This document shows positions 6,949-14,862 of a stretch of DNA of 29,034 nucleotides, piece after piece (within the stretch, counting starts at the first letter, position 1; the number at the start of each line of letters is the position of its first letter). Source of the stretch: Kiritimatiellia bacterium (GTDB taxonomy: Bacteria; Verrucomicrobiota; Kiritimatiellia; SLAD01); the NCBI GenBank assembly GCA_007125875.1, contig SLCI01000221.1, positions 1 through 29,034 on the forward strand, written 5' to 3'. The position numbers and the translations under genes were made by a program. The notes beneath the pieces are model-generated. The model did no database searches, was not told the DNA's origin, and saw only the letters and a list, made by a program, of their open reading frames with translations.

Positions 6949-8565
6949 ATGAATACCTATATCCCCCCACAAATGCGACGTCGTGATTTCTTACGTGTAC
7001 TGGGCGCCGCCAGCGCGTTTTCAGCGTTGCCCTCTCCCGTACGGGCCGCATCCGATCACCTCGTGACCGTGTCCGTTCTGCATACGACCGACTTGCACGG
7101 CAATGTCTTGCCGACTTCCACCTATGACGGTGTACCCAATGTCGGTGGTATCGCCCGCTGTGCGACTCAGATTCATTACTGGCGCCAACAGAATCCGCAC
7201 AACCTCTTAATCGATGCTGGCGACGTGTATCAGGGCACGCAGGTGGGGCTAAGCACCCGCGGCCAAGTCATGATCAATGCTTTCAACCACCTGAATTATG
7301 ATGCCTGGATTATTGGCAACCATGAATTCGACTGGGGCATCGATCCAGTCAATGAGGCGCTCGCTCGTTCTGAAATGCCGGTGCTCTGCGCCAACAGCCT
7401 GCTGGAAGGCAAGCCCGCCGGCGAGCTGAACGATCCACAACATCCTTTATCGCGGGTGGCTCCCTACATTTTGAAAGAAACGGGCGGCGTCAAAGTAGGC
7501 GTTGTCGGCGTAACGACGCCCGGCATGCCCTACTGGTTCCATGAAAATATGTGGAAGGGCTTCGAATTTCTTGATCCGATCGAACCGGTGCGCAATGCGC
7601 TCAAGGCCTTACGGGCGCAAGGCGCAAACGCGGTCGTGTTGTCCGGTCATATGGGCCTGCGCCGGGGCGGCGATGATTTTGCCAATCGCACGGTGGCATT
7701 GATGCGCGAGTTTCCGGAAGCCGTGGCCTTCATCGGTGGTCACACCCATCAGGACGTCCCCAACCAGAGCGTGCATGGTATGCCGTTTACCCAAGCCAAC
7801 TATTTTGGCATTCATCTGGGGCGTTTAGATATCACCCTTGATCGCGAATCCGGCAACGTCATCTGGGCACAGCCGATGACCTCCTATATGGATGATCGGT
7901 TTGCGATTGATCCCGCGATGGTTTCATTGGCTGCTGACGATCTTGAAGAAGCCGCCGCCGTGACCGCCACACCAGTTGGCACCTTGGGCAAAACCTTGAG
8001 CGTCAATACCGGCGTCGGTCAACCCAGTGATGTGGAGAAGCTGATTGCGGCAGCCATCATGGACTCGATGCAAAAACGTCAGATCAAGGTCGACGCCGTT
8101 ATACATGGCCTACTGTTCCCGGACGGTGATTTTGATGCTGGCGACAAGACCATCGGCGATCTGTGGTCTATCATGCCGTTCGAGAATAAAGTGGTCACCG
8201 CGGAGCTCGAGCGTGATGACATCATCGCGATCCTCTACGAAGTCTACACCGACTGGAGCAAGCGCAACATCATGGGCATGTTCGCCGACATCCGCGGCCG
8301 TGGCGCAAACTTGGAAATCATCGATATCTTTGATGAAAACGGGCATCCGCTGGAGCCGGGCAAACGCTACACCGTGGCGTTCAATTCATTTGATGCGCAA
8401 TCCGGCGGTCGCCGCTTTATGGCGCTACGCGAAATCCTCCGTCGGCCGGAAAGCAAGCGCAAGCTGCATCCGGTACAAACGCGTGAAGCATTGATCGATT
8501 TCTTCACCGCACGCGAAGTGGTCATGCCGATTCAGCGATTTTCGGATATTCAGCTAGCCAGCTAG
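6949..8565 (+). CDS. Tat-exported 5'-nucleotidase/UshA-family metallophosphoesterase
   Basis: A 538-residue periplasmic enzyme expected to hydrolyse nucleotides, UDP-sugars or similar phosphate compounds with two metal ions. The N-terminus has a twin-arginine signal (RRRDFLR at 10-16, a hydrophobic stretch, then a likely cut after VRA near residue 33). Metallophosphoesterase ligands are DLHGN (48-52), DAGD (89-92), GNHEFD (123-128), H234 (SGHMG) and GGHTH (263-267). The C-terminal half has the 5'-nucleotidase C-domain, including LWSIMPFENKVV. ATG 6949 is chosen; GTG 6931 and ATG 6973 are alternatives, and none has a clear Shine-Dalgarno sequence. SoxB, which is also Tat-exported, was considered, but no sox gene is nearby. 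The substrate is unknown. Confidence 0.87.
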   Translation: MNTYIPPQMRRRDFLRVLGAASAFSALPSPVRAASDHLVTVSVLHTTDLHGNVLPTSTYDGVPNVGGIARCATQIHYWRQQNPHNLLIDAGDVYQGTQVGLSTRGQVMINAFNHLNYDAWIIGNHEFDWGIDPVNEALARSEMPVLCANSLLEGKPAGELNDPQHPLSRVAPYILKETGGVKVGVVGVTTPGMPYWFHENMWKGFEFLDPIEPVRNALKALRAQGANAVVLSGHMGLRRGGDDFANRTVALMREFPEAVAFIGGHTHQDVPNQSVHGMPFTQANYFGIHLGRLDITLDRESGNVIWAQPMTSYMDDRFAIDPAMVSLAADDLEEAAAVTATPVGTLGKTLSVNTGVGQPSDVEKLIAAAIMDSMQKRQIKVDAVIHGLLFPDGDFDAGDKTIGDLWSIMPFENKVVTAELERDDIIAILYEVYTDWSKRNIMGMFADIRGRGANLEIIDIFDENGHPLEPGKRYTVAFNSFDAQSGGRRFMALREILRRPESKRKLHPVQTREALIDFFTAREVVMPIQRFSDIQLAS

Positions 8566-8578
8566 GCAAAGTCGCAAA

Positions 8579-9430
8579 TCACGCATTGCGCGACTGAATG
8601 ATTCGCCATACCCAAATGGCTGGAATTAGCATCGTCAATGACAGCGCTTGCCCTTGTGTCAGCCAGCCGGAATAGACGATTTCCGGTTCGCGGAAAAACT
8701 CCACGGTGAAACGACCGATGGCATAAAGCACCAGAAAAGCCACGCCCAACTGGCCATACCGTTGTCCCCAGCCCTTGTGGCGCAGCAGCATCAGCACCGC
8801 CCAAACCAGTACCCCTTCAACCAGCGCGGCATAAAGTTGTGATGGATGACGAGGAAAGATCAACCCGCGCTCATAAAGTTGCTGCGCTTGCATCAGATAA
8901 TCGGGCTGCGATGGGAACAAACCCGCTTCTTGCGGGAAGATGACCGCCCAGCGAACGTTGGTGACTCGGCCCCACAGTTCACCGTTGATGTAATTCGCCA
9001 GGCGCCCGAAAAAGATGCCCAAGGCACCAGCGCAGACCAAACCATCGGCCACATGCAAAAAGGGAATATGCCGGGTACGACTAAATAACCAAATCGCGGT
9101 CGCCAAACCAAGTAAACCGCCATGACTCGCCATACCCCCTTCCCATACGCGCACCAGCATCAGGGGATCATTGCGCCAATTCGGGAAGTCGTAGAACAAT
9201 AAATACCCAACACGACCGCCTAACATCACGCCAATAATGCAGTAAAACATCAGCGACTGAACGTCCGGTGGCGCAATCCGCAGACTACCGTCACGGGCCC
9301 AACGCATTAGGAACGCATAGGCAACGAGGAAGCCTGCCAGATAGGCTAAGCCGTACCAACGAATAGCAGCCGGTCCCCACAATTCGAGCAGGACCGGATC
9401 CCAGTTGTGAATGGTAAAAGGCACATCCAT
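8579..9430 (-). CDS. lgt: Prolipoprotein diacylglyceryl transferase
   Basis: A 283-residue inner-membrane enzyme that moves diacylglycerol from phosphatidylglycerol to the lipobox cysteine of prelipoproteins, the first step of lipoprotein maturation. Family signs are the N-terminal DPVLLELWGPAAIRWYG, GGRVGYLLFYD, EGGMASHGGLLG (containing the conserved His) and the signature GRLANYINGELWGR. It has about seven hydrophobic segments. The ATG at 9430 fits the family start; a TTG 36 bases upstream is the alternative, and neither has a Shine-Dalgarno sequence. A strong GGAGG (9511-9515, minus strand) precedes a GTG/ATG in a different frame that overlaps the lgt start. The gene is convergent with the nucleotidase gene, with only 13 bases between their stops and no visible terminator. 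Confidence 0.95.
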   Translation of the reverse strand: MDVPFTIHNWDPVLLELWGPAAIRWYGLAYLAGFLVAYAFLMRWARDGSLRIAPPDVQSLMFYCIIGVMLGGRVGYLLFYDFPNWRNDPLMLVRVWEGGMASHGGLLGLATAIWLFSRTRHIPFLHVADGLVCAGALGIFFGRLANYINGELWGRVTNVRWAVIFPQEAGLFPSQPDYLMQAQQLYERGLIFPRHPSQLYAALVEGVLVWAVLMLLRHKGWGQRYGQLGVAFLVLYAIGRFTVEFFREPEIVYSGWLTQGQALSLTMLIPAIWVWRIIQSRNA

Positions 9431-9519
9431 ACCGACACCATGCGGTAGCGAACGAGGCTTGAGCAATGCGAAAATGCAGGCCGCTTATGAGGACGACCAT
9501 CACAAGATTACCTCCGCGT

Positions 9520-9555
9520 CAGGTTTTCCCTGCGAGCGCGTAAGGCAAAAACCTG
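9520..9555. promoter_or_regulatory. Inverted repeat in the lgt/purine-operon divergent region
   Basis: CAGGTTTT (9520-9527) and AAAACCTG (9548-9555) form perfect 8-base arms around a 20-base spacer. They lie between lgt and the amidohydrolase gene, about 27 bases upstream of a -35-like TTGACG. It could be an operator or an RNA hairpin. No known riboswitch was recognised. Confidence 0.4.
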
Positions 9556-9581
9556 TTTTGGCGCTGGAACGGGGGTGATAC

Positions 9582-9609
9582 TTGACGCCCTTGTTAGACG
9601 ACCTCTAGT
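9582..9609 (+). promoter_or_regulatory. Candidate sigma-70-type promoter of the purine operon
   Basis: TTGACG (9582-9587), a 16-base spacer, then TCTAGT (9604-9609, four of six consensus bases). This gives a leader of roughly 35 bases to the ATG at 9651, which is preceded by GGAG. The -35 is good and the -10 is weak. Confidence 0.35.
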
Positions 9610-9650
9610 CTGGACAGTGGCAAGTTAGCCAAATGGTGTGTGGAGTGACG

Positions 9651-11066
9651 ATGACGCGATATTGGATCCGCGATATTCAAACGTTGGTGACCATGGTTCC
9701 GGATCAACCGGATGTACATGGGGGCCATTTACTGATTGAAGGTCATCAGATCGCGCAGGTCCTATCCGCTGATCAGACAGAGGCGGCTGAAACCTGGGCC
9801 AACCAGCATAACGCTGAGATTATTGATGGACGCTGGTGCGTGGCATATCCGGGCTTCATCAACATGCATCACCACCTTTATCAAACGCTGACGCGCAATA
9901 TCCCACGCGTGCAGAATGCAAAATTATTTGATTGGCTGATTGGGCTATACGAGGTCTGGCGGGAACTCAGCGAAGAGGCGGTCGATATCAGCACGCAAGT
10001 CGGCTGCGGGGAATTACTGCTTTCCGGGTGTACCACCACGAGCGATCACTTTTATGTGTTCCCGCAACACGCCTCAGCGGAGTTGCTGGACGTGGAAATT
10101 GCTGCAGCACAACGAATCGGGATGCGCTTTCATCCCACCCGCGGCAGCATGAGTCGGGGCCGCAGCGATGGCGGTCTGCCCCCAGATGATCTCGTTCAAC
10201 AAGCCGACGCGATTCTGGCAGATTGCGACCGCGTGATCAGTCGCTACCATGACCCCGAACCCTTTTCCATGTGCCGCATCATTCTGGCCCCCTGCTCCCC
10301 GTTTTCCGTCACCACGGATTTACTAGAGGAAACCATCCAATTCGCCCGTCAACGCGGTGTCCGATCGCACACGCACCTATGCGAAACGATCGATGAAGAG
10401 ACGTTTTGTCTCGAGACCCACGGGATGCGGCCTTTGGCGTATATGGAGAAGACCGGCTGGATCGGTGAGGATGTTTGGTATGCGCACGGCATTTACTTTA
10501 ATGACGATGAGATCCGTATGCTCGCAGACACGCAAACGGGCATCGCCCATTGTCCGTCCTCAAACTTGCGACTCGGTTCAGGGATCGCGCCCATACCGAA
10601 AATGCAGGCCGCTGGAGTGCGCGTCGGTTTAGGCGTCGATGGCAGCGCCAGCAATGATGCCTCGAATATTGGCCGCGAAATGCAGATGGCCCTACTGGTA
10701 CACCGCGTCGGCACGGGGGTCGAATCGATGCCGCCGCGTAACGTGCTCGAAATCGCGACGCGCGGGGGCGCGGCGATTCTAGGTCAACCGGAGATTGGCC
10801 AGCTCGCGCCCGGCTCCGCGGCCGATGTGGCCATGTTTCGGCTCGATCGGCTGGACTACGCGGGTGCGATGAGCGATCCCGCTTCTGCCATCCTCTTCTG
10901 CGGATCCGGACCGCGGGCCGAATTGACGATGGTGAACGGACGCGTGCGCGTGCGCCACGGTCAACTCATTGATGTGGATGAGCAGGCCCTCTTCCATCGC
11001 GCCAACGAAATTGCTGAACACATGCTTTCCGAGACAGAGAACAAGACAGGGTTGCGATATCGCTAA
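9651..11066 (+). CDS. Amidohydrolase, probable 8-oxoguanine deaminase
   Basis: A 471-residue cytosolic enzyme of the amidohydrolase superfamily (TIM barrel). Metal and catalytic residues are H73 and H75 (NMHHHLYQ), H242 and E245 (HTHLCET), H279 (AHG) and D330 (VDGSASND). The PGFINMHHHLYQTLTR block followed by QNAKLFDWL is typical of the 8-oxoguanine deaminase/hydroxyatrazine hydrolase branch. In that branch 8-oxoguanine is deaminated to urate and ammonia. ATG 9651 is chosen over ATG 9633 because GGAG lies 5 bases upstream. It leads an operon with three xanthine dehydrogenase subunit genes (13-base gap), which supports a purine substrate. Guanine deaminase, or the SsnA protein of selenium-dependent hydroxylase clusters, is the main alternative. 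Confidence 0.8.
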   Translation: MTRYWIRDIQTLVTMVPDQPDVHGGHLLIEGHQIAQVLSADQTEAAETWANQHNAEIIDGRWCVAYPGFINMHHHLYQTLTRNIPRVQNAKLFDWLIGLYEVWRELSEEAVDISTQVGCGELLLSGCTTTSDHFYVFPQHASAELLDVEIAAAQRIGMRFHPTRGSMSRGRSDGGLPPDDLVQQADAILADCDRVISRYHDPEPFSMCRIILAPCSPFSVTTDLLEETIQFARQRGVRSHTHLCETIDEETFCLETHGMRPLAYMEKTGWIGEDVWYAHGIYFNDDEIRMLADTQTGIAHCPSSNLRLGSGIAPIPKMQAAGVRVGLGVDGSASNDASNIGREMQMALLVHRVGTGVESMPPRNVLEIATRGGAAILGQPEIGQLAPGSAADVAMFRLDRLDYAGAMSDPASAILFCGSGPRAELTMVNGRVRVRHGQLIDVDEQALFHRANEIAEHMLSETENKTGLRYR

Positions 11067-11079
11067 AAGGGAGCAGACC

Positions 11080-11934
11080 ATGAATTATGTCGACTTCAAA
11101 ATTCCAACAAGCTTGGCCGAGGCACGAGCTATCCTCACGGAGCTCGGCGATCAAGCCATGCCGGTCGCAGGATCCACACTGCACGTATTTTTGCGTGATG
11201 AATCGCCCAAGGTCGGCGTAGATATCAGTCGCCTCGGCTTAGGAGAGATTGCGGACGCGGGCGATCACTATGCGATTGGCGCCACGACAACCGTCGCTGA
11301 CCTGCACGCCTTTAGCGCTCCAGGCTGGGTCCTCAATCGTGTAGCCGAAGCCTTCGTGACGCAACCGATTCGCAATATGGCCACCGTTGGCGGCTCGGTC
11401 GTACGGGTGTTCCCGTGGTCGGATTGGCCAATCCCGCTGCTGGCGCTGGACGCCGAATTTGTGATCACCGGTGATCAGGAGCGTGTGATGTCGGCGAAGG
11501 ACTTTTTTGCCCGCCAACCGTTTCATCATTTGCAACCGGGCGACATTCTTACCTCCGTGCGCGTTCCCAAAATGCCAGCCAATGCAGGATTTGGTTATTT
11601 CAAAGAACGCCGCACCACAACCGACTTCAGCCGTTGCACCGTCGCAGCGTGCGTATCCATTGAGGAAGGTACGCTGGCGGATGCGCGTATTGCGATTGGT
11701 GCAGCGGTGCCTATGCCCATACGAATGGGAGCGGTTGAAGAAGCCCTGAAGGGCGCCAAGCCCAGTGCAGCCAAAATTGAAACCGCGGTGCTGAACGGCC
11801 TCGAAGGTGTTCGCTGGAAAGGCTTGCACGGCATTTCCGATGACTACGCGCGACATCTGACGGTCGTTCGGATGGTAGATGCCCTACAGGCGGCCTGCGA
11901 TGAAGCCACCGCGCAGACGGGAGAGCAAAAATGA
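11080..11934 (+). CDS. xdhB: Xanthine dehydrogenase family, FAD-binding subunit
   Basis: A 284-residue flavoprotein subunit of a molybdenum hydroxylase. It passes electrons from the Fe-S clusters to NAD+ or another acceptor. The PCMH-type FAD site shows as VAGSTLHVFL (29-38, in the place of the common AGGTDL) and NMATVGGSVV (99-108), and the C-terminal CO-dehydrogenase flavoprotein domain follows (KERRTTTDFSRCTVAA). ATG 11080 is preceded by AAAAGGGAG; the much longer upstream extension lies inside the amidohydrolase gene and is rejected. The stop overlaps the next ATG (ATGA), giving tight coupling with the Fe-S subunit gene. Confidence 0.88.
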   Translation: MNYVDFKIPTSLAEARAILTELGDQAMPVAGSTLHVFLRDESPKVGVDISRLGLGEIADAGDHYAIGATTTVADLHAFSAPGWVLNRVAEAFVTQPIRNMATVGGSVVRVFPWSDWPIPLLALDAEFVITGDQERVMSAKDFFARQPFHHLQPGDILTSVRVPKMPANAGFGYFKERRTTTDFSRCTVAACVSIEEGTLADARIAIGAAVPMPIRMGAVEEALKGAKPSAAKIETAVLNGLEGVRWKGLHGISDDYARHLTVVRMVDALQAACDEATAQTGEQK

Positions 11935-12410
11935 AGAAGATTGAATTCACGTTAAATGGCGCGCTGCGCCAATTCGACATTGAACCGGACGAAACACTGA
12001 TCGATCTACTACGTCGGATTGGATTAACCGGCACGAAGCGCGGGTGCGACACCGGCATGTGTGGTTCGTGCGCAGTGGTGATGGATGGTCGCGCGGTCAA
12101 TGCCTGCATCCTGTTTGCTTTCCAAGCGGCCGGTCGCACCATCGACACGATCGAAGGCGTCGGCGACTTTGATCAACCGCATCCGTTACAGGTCGCCATG
12201 GCTGATGCCGGCGCGGTTCAGTGCGGCTTCTGCACACCGGGCATAGTGATGACAGCGAAGGCACTGTTGGATGAAAAACCCGACGCCGACGAAGAGGATT
12301 TCCGTCAACACCTGGACGGTAACCTCTGTCGCTGCACGGGTTATGTGAAGATTAAAGAGGCACTGTTAAGTTGTTCGGCGAACGCAACCGCCAGCGGGGA
12401 GGCATCATGA
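11931..12410 (+). CDS. xdhC: Xanthine dehydrogenase family, [2Fe-2S] subunit
   Basis: A 159-residue electron-transfer subunit with two [2Fe-2S] domains. The plant-ferredoxin-like N-terminal cluster is held by C39, C44, C47 and C59 (RGCDTGMCGSC then NAC). The C-terminal four-helix cluster is held by C98, C101, C133 and C135 (CGFC and CRC). Length and spacing are standard for the family. It overlaps its neighbours on both sides by four bases (ATGA), so the three subunit genes are translationally coupled. It shares the name XdhC in E. coli usage and is not the XdhC-type molybdenum cofactor chaperone, which is absent from the window. Confidence 0.93.
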   Translation: MKKIEFTLNGALRQFDIEPDETLIDLLRRIGLTGTKRGCDTGMCGSCAVVMDGRAVNACILFAFQAAGRTIDTIEGVGDFDQPHPLQVAMADAGAVQCGFCTPGIVMTAKALLDEKPDADEEDFRQHLDGNLCRCTGYVKIKEALLSCSANATASGEAS

Positions 12411-14755
12411 GTAAGCGTAAGTTCAAAGTCGTTAATCAACCCCTGCGGAAGATTGATTCCCTCTCACTCGCGCTGGGCAAGCCTGCGTATGTTGGGGATC
12501 TCAAACCGGCCGACGCCTTGATCATCAAGATGCTGGGCAGTCCACACGCCCACGCCCGGATCAAGTCGATCGATGTGTCGGCGGCTGAGGCGATGCCGGG
12601 CGTGCATGCCGTGCTCTATCACGGCAACGTGCCGCGCATTGTGCATACCACCGCGGGACAAGGGTTTCCCGAGCCATCACCCTATGACACGTTCATGTTC
12701 GATAACAAGATGCGCTTTGTCGGCGATCGCGTGGCAGCGGTTGCAGCGGAGACTGAGAAAATCGCGCTGGCTGCTCTGAAGGCAATTCAGGTCGAGTATG
12801 AGGTCTTGGAACCCGTGTTTCGGATACAGGACGCAATGAAAGATGGCGCACCCGTTATTCACGATGAACCGGAAGCGAAAGCCGTCATCCCGGTACCCTA
12901 CGAGCCTGCCCGCAATATGGCTGCCAAAGTGGATATGGAAATCGGCGACATGGAAAAGGGCTTGGCTGAAGCGGATGAGACCGTTGATCACCCTTTCTAT
13001 AATCATTACGCCCAGCACTGTCCGGTCGAGCCGCACGTGTCGATGGCGTGGCTGGATCGCGAAGACCGCATCATTATCACCACCAGCACGCAGGTGCCCT
13101 TCCACTGTCGCCGCATTGTAGCGCAGACCCTGGGCATTCCCGTGCAGCGCATTCGGGTCATTAAACCCCGTATCGGTGGCGGATTCGGTGCGAAGCAAGA
13201 AATCGTACTGGAGGATGTGGTGGCCATGATGGCTCTCCGCACGAAGCGCCCCGTCTACTGGGAATATACGCGAGAAGAAGAATTTGTGGCCTCGCGTACA
13301 CGGCATCCGATGCTGATGCGTCTGCGCATGGGCGCGAAGAAGGACGGCACCATCACGGCGGTTGGCTTGGATGCGACTTCTAACACTGGCTGGAACGGCA
13401 GCCAAGGGCTGACGGTGGTATGTAACAGCGGCAGCAAGATGTTGCCGCTGTATCGATGCGACAACATCCATTTCCTCGGGATGGCCGTCTACACCAACTT
13501 ACCGGCCGGCGGAGCCTATCGCGGATATGGAGCCACGCAAGCGGCCTTCGCGTATGAGAGCGCCATGGACGAATTAGCCGAGAAGATCGGCATGGATCCG
13601 CTCGAGTTCCGCGCGAAGAATCATATCAAGAGCGGCGAGACCTCGCCGGTATTCCGTGCCCTAGGCGAAGGCAGCGAAGGCGTGGATCAGGTCATCACGA
13701 GTTGTGAGCTGGCCCGCTGCATCAAAGCCGGGGCAAAAGAAATCGGCTGGCGCAAACGCAAACCGCACACGGCCAAGAAGGGCCGTTACCGTCGCGGACT
13801 CGGCATGGCTTGCCTGATGCAGGGATCCGCCATTCCCGAAATCGACATGGGCGCCGCCACGCTTAAGATGAATGAGGACGGTTCCTTCAATCTATTGATG
13901 GGCGCGACGGACTTGGGAACCGGCAGCGACACCGTATTGGCCCAGATCGCAGCAGAGCAGTTGGGCACCACGCTCGACAAAATCATTGTCTACTCCTCGG
14001 ACACCGACATGACACCGTTCGACGTGGGCGCCTATGCCTCCAGCACGACCTACTTGAGCGGCCAAGCCGTACAAAATGTCGCGCAAAAGGTGCGCAAACA
14101 GATCCTGAAAGTCGGCGCCGACATGATGGATTGCAAAGTCAAGGAGCTGACAATCGAGGACAGTGTGGTCGTGCGCAAGGATGGCAGCGAGCAAGTTACG
14201 TTCTCCGAGATCGCGCTCTACTCCATGTATACCGCCAACCAATTTCAGATTGGCGATATTTCATCGAAGATCGTGCATCATTCGCCGCCGCCTTTCGCTG
14301 CTCACTTCGCTGAAGTGGAAGTAGACACCTTGACCGGGCAAGTTCGCGTGGTGAAATATGTCGCCGCAGCCGATTGCGGTACGCCGATTCATCCGAAACT
14401 GGCTGAAGGCCAAGTGGAGGGTGCGGTGATGAACGGCATTTGCTATGCCCTGACCGAGGAGTATCTCTTCAACGATAAAGGACGGATGGTTAATCCCAAC
14501 TTCGGTGACTACAAACTCTACACGCTAAGCGATCTGCCAGAGATGAAGACCATTCTGGTTCCGAGCTACGAGAAGACCGGTCCTTACGGGGCCAAGAGTG
14601 TGGCCGAGATCGGGATCAACGGACCGCTCCCTGCGATCGGGAATGCGATCTACAACGCCTGTGGCGTGCGTCTGCGGACCGGCCCCTTCACGGCAGAAAA
14701 GATCTGGCGCTCGCTGCAAGCGGGTGGCGAGATTCCATTTGAAGAAGGGCATTAG
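12407..14755 (+). CDS. xdhA: Xanthine dehydrogenase family, molybdopterin-binding subunit
   Basis: A 782-residue catalytic subunit that hydroxylates a purine-like substrate at its molybdenum cofactor. Visible elements are IGGGFGAKQ (256-264), GAYRGYG (369-375, with R372 at the position of the substrate-stabilising Arg of xanthine oxidases), GATDLGTGSDT (the Q-loop region), and KSVAEIG with the predicted base-catalyst E734. Where the bovine enzyme has a substrate-binding Glu (FGGKE), this protein has Q264, as I recall for E. coli XdhA-type enzymes. ATG 12407 has GGGGAGG upstream and overlaps the Fe-S subunit stop. The operon partner suggests xanthine or hypoxanthine as substrate, but other molybdenum hydroxylase substrates cannot be excluded. 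Confidence 0.87.
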   Translation: MSKRKFKVVNQPLRKIDSLSLALGKPAYVGDLKPADALIIKMLGSPHAHARIKSIDVSAAEAMPGVHAVLYHGNVPRIVHTTAGQGFPEPSPYDTFMFDNKMRFVGDRVAAVAAETEKIALAALKAIQVEYEVLEPVFRIQDAMKDGAPVIHDEPEAKAVIPVPYEPARNMAAKVDMEIGDMEKGLAEADETVDHPFYNHYAQHCPVEPHVSMAWLDREDRIIITTSTQVPFHCRRIVAQTLGIPVQRIRVIKPRIGGGFGAKQEIVLEDVVAMMALRTKRPVYWEYTREEEFVASRTRHPMLMRLRMGAKKDGTITAVGLDATSNTGWNGSQGLTVVCNSGSKMLPLYRCDNIHFLGMAVYTNLPAGGAYRGYGATQAAFAYESAMDELAEKIGMDPLEFRAKNHIKSGETSPVFRALGEGSEGVDQVITSCELARCIKAGAKEIGWRKRKPHTAKKGRYRRGLGMACLMQGSAIPEIDMGAATLKMNEDGSFNLLMGATDLGTGSDTVLAQIAAEQLGTTLDKIIVYSSDTDMTPFDVGAYASSTTYLSGQAVQNVAQKVRKQILKVGADMMDCKVKELTIEDSVVVRKDGSEQVTFSEIALYSMYTANQFQIGDISSKIVHHSPPPFAAHFAEVEVDTLTGQVRVVKYVAAADCGTPIHPKLAEGQVEGAVMNGICYALTEEYLFNDKGRMVNPNFGDYKLYTLSDLPEMKTILVPSYEKTGPYGAKSVAEIGINGPLPAIGNAIYNACGVRLRTGPFTAEKIWRSLQAGGEIPFEEGH

Positions 14756-14769
14756 GAGATACGGCGGCT

Positions 14770-14795
14770 GAAGGGCGACACGGAGGTCGCCCTTC
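14770..14795. terminator. Hairpin between convergent xdhA and xerC
   Basis: GAAGGGCGAC (14770-14779) pairs perfectly with GTCGCCCTTC (14786-14795) around a 6-base loop, 15 bases after the xdhA stop. It has no T-run on either strand, so it may act as a bidirectional or Rho-assisted terminator, or be a member of an intergenic repeat family. Confidence 0.45.
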
Positions 14796-14808
14796 CGGTT
14801 GCACCTCA

Positions 14809-14862
14809 GATACACGATTCGCGCCACTCGAATCCCGTATCGCATATCGCGTCTCCCGCTTT
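14809..14862. repeat. GATAC-type repeat arranged as an inverted pair
   Basis: GATAC-AC-GATTCG (14809-14821) pairs with CGAATC-CC-GTATC (14829-14841) around a 7-base loop. It is followed by further inverted-orientation units (CCCGTATCGCATATCGCG, then TCTCCCG). It belongs to the same loose family as 4918-4984 and 6648-6685, and ends at the xerC stop codon. Confidence 0.6.

Noticed and set aside
6949..8565. SoxB (thiosulfate oxidation) as identity of the Tat-exported phosphoesterase
   Set aside because: SoxB shares the fold and Tat export, but no sox genes are nearby and the C-terminal domain reads as 5'-nucleotidase.
9651..11066. SsnA-type protein of selenium-dependent hydroxylase clusters
   Set aside because: The usual partner genes are missing and the HMHHH/QNAKLFDWL blocks fit 8-oxoguanine deaminase better; not fully excluded.
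12677..13471. 264-codon open frame antisense to xdhA
   Set aside because: It is a shadow of a strongly supported catalytic subunit gene.
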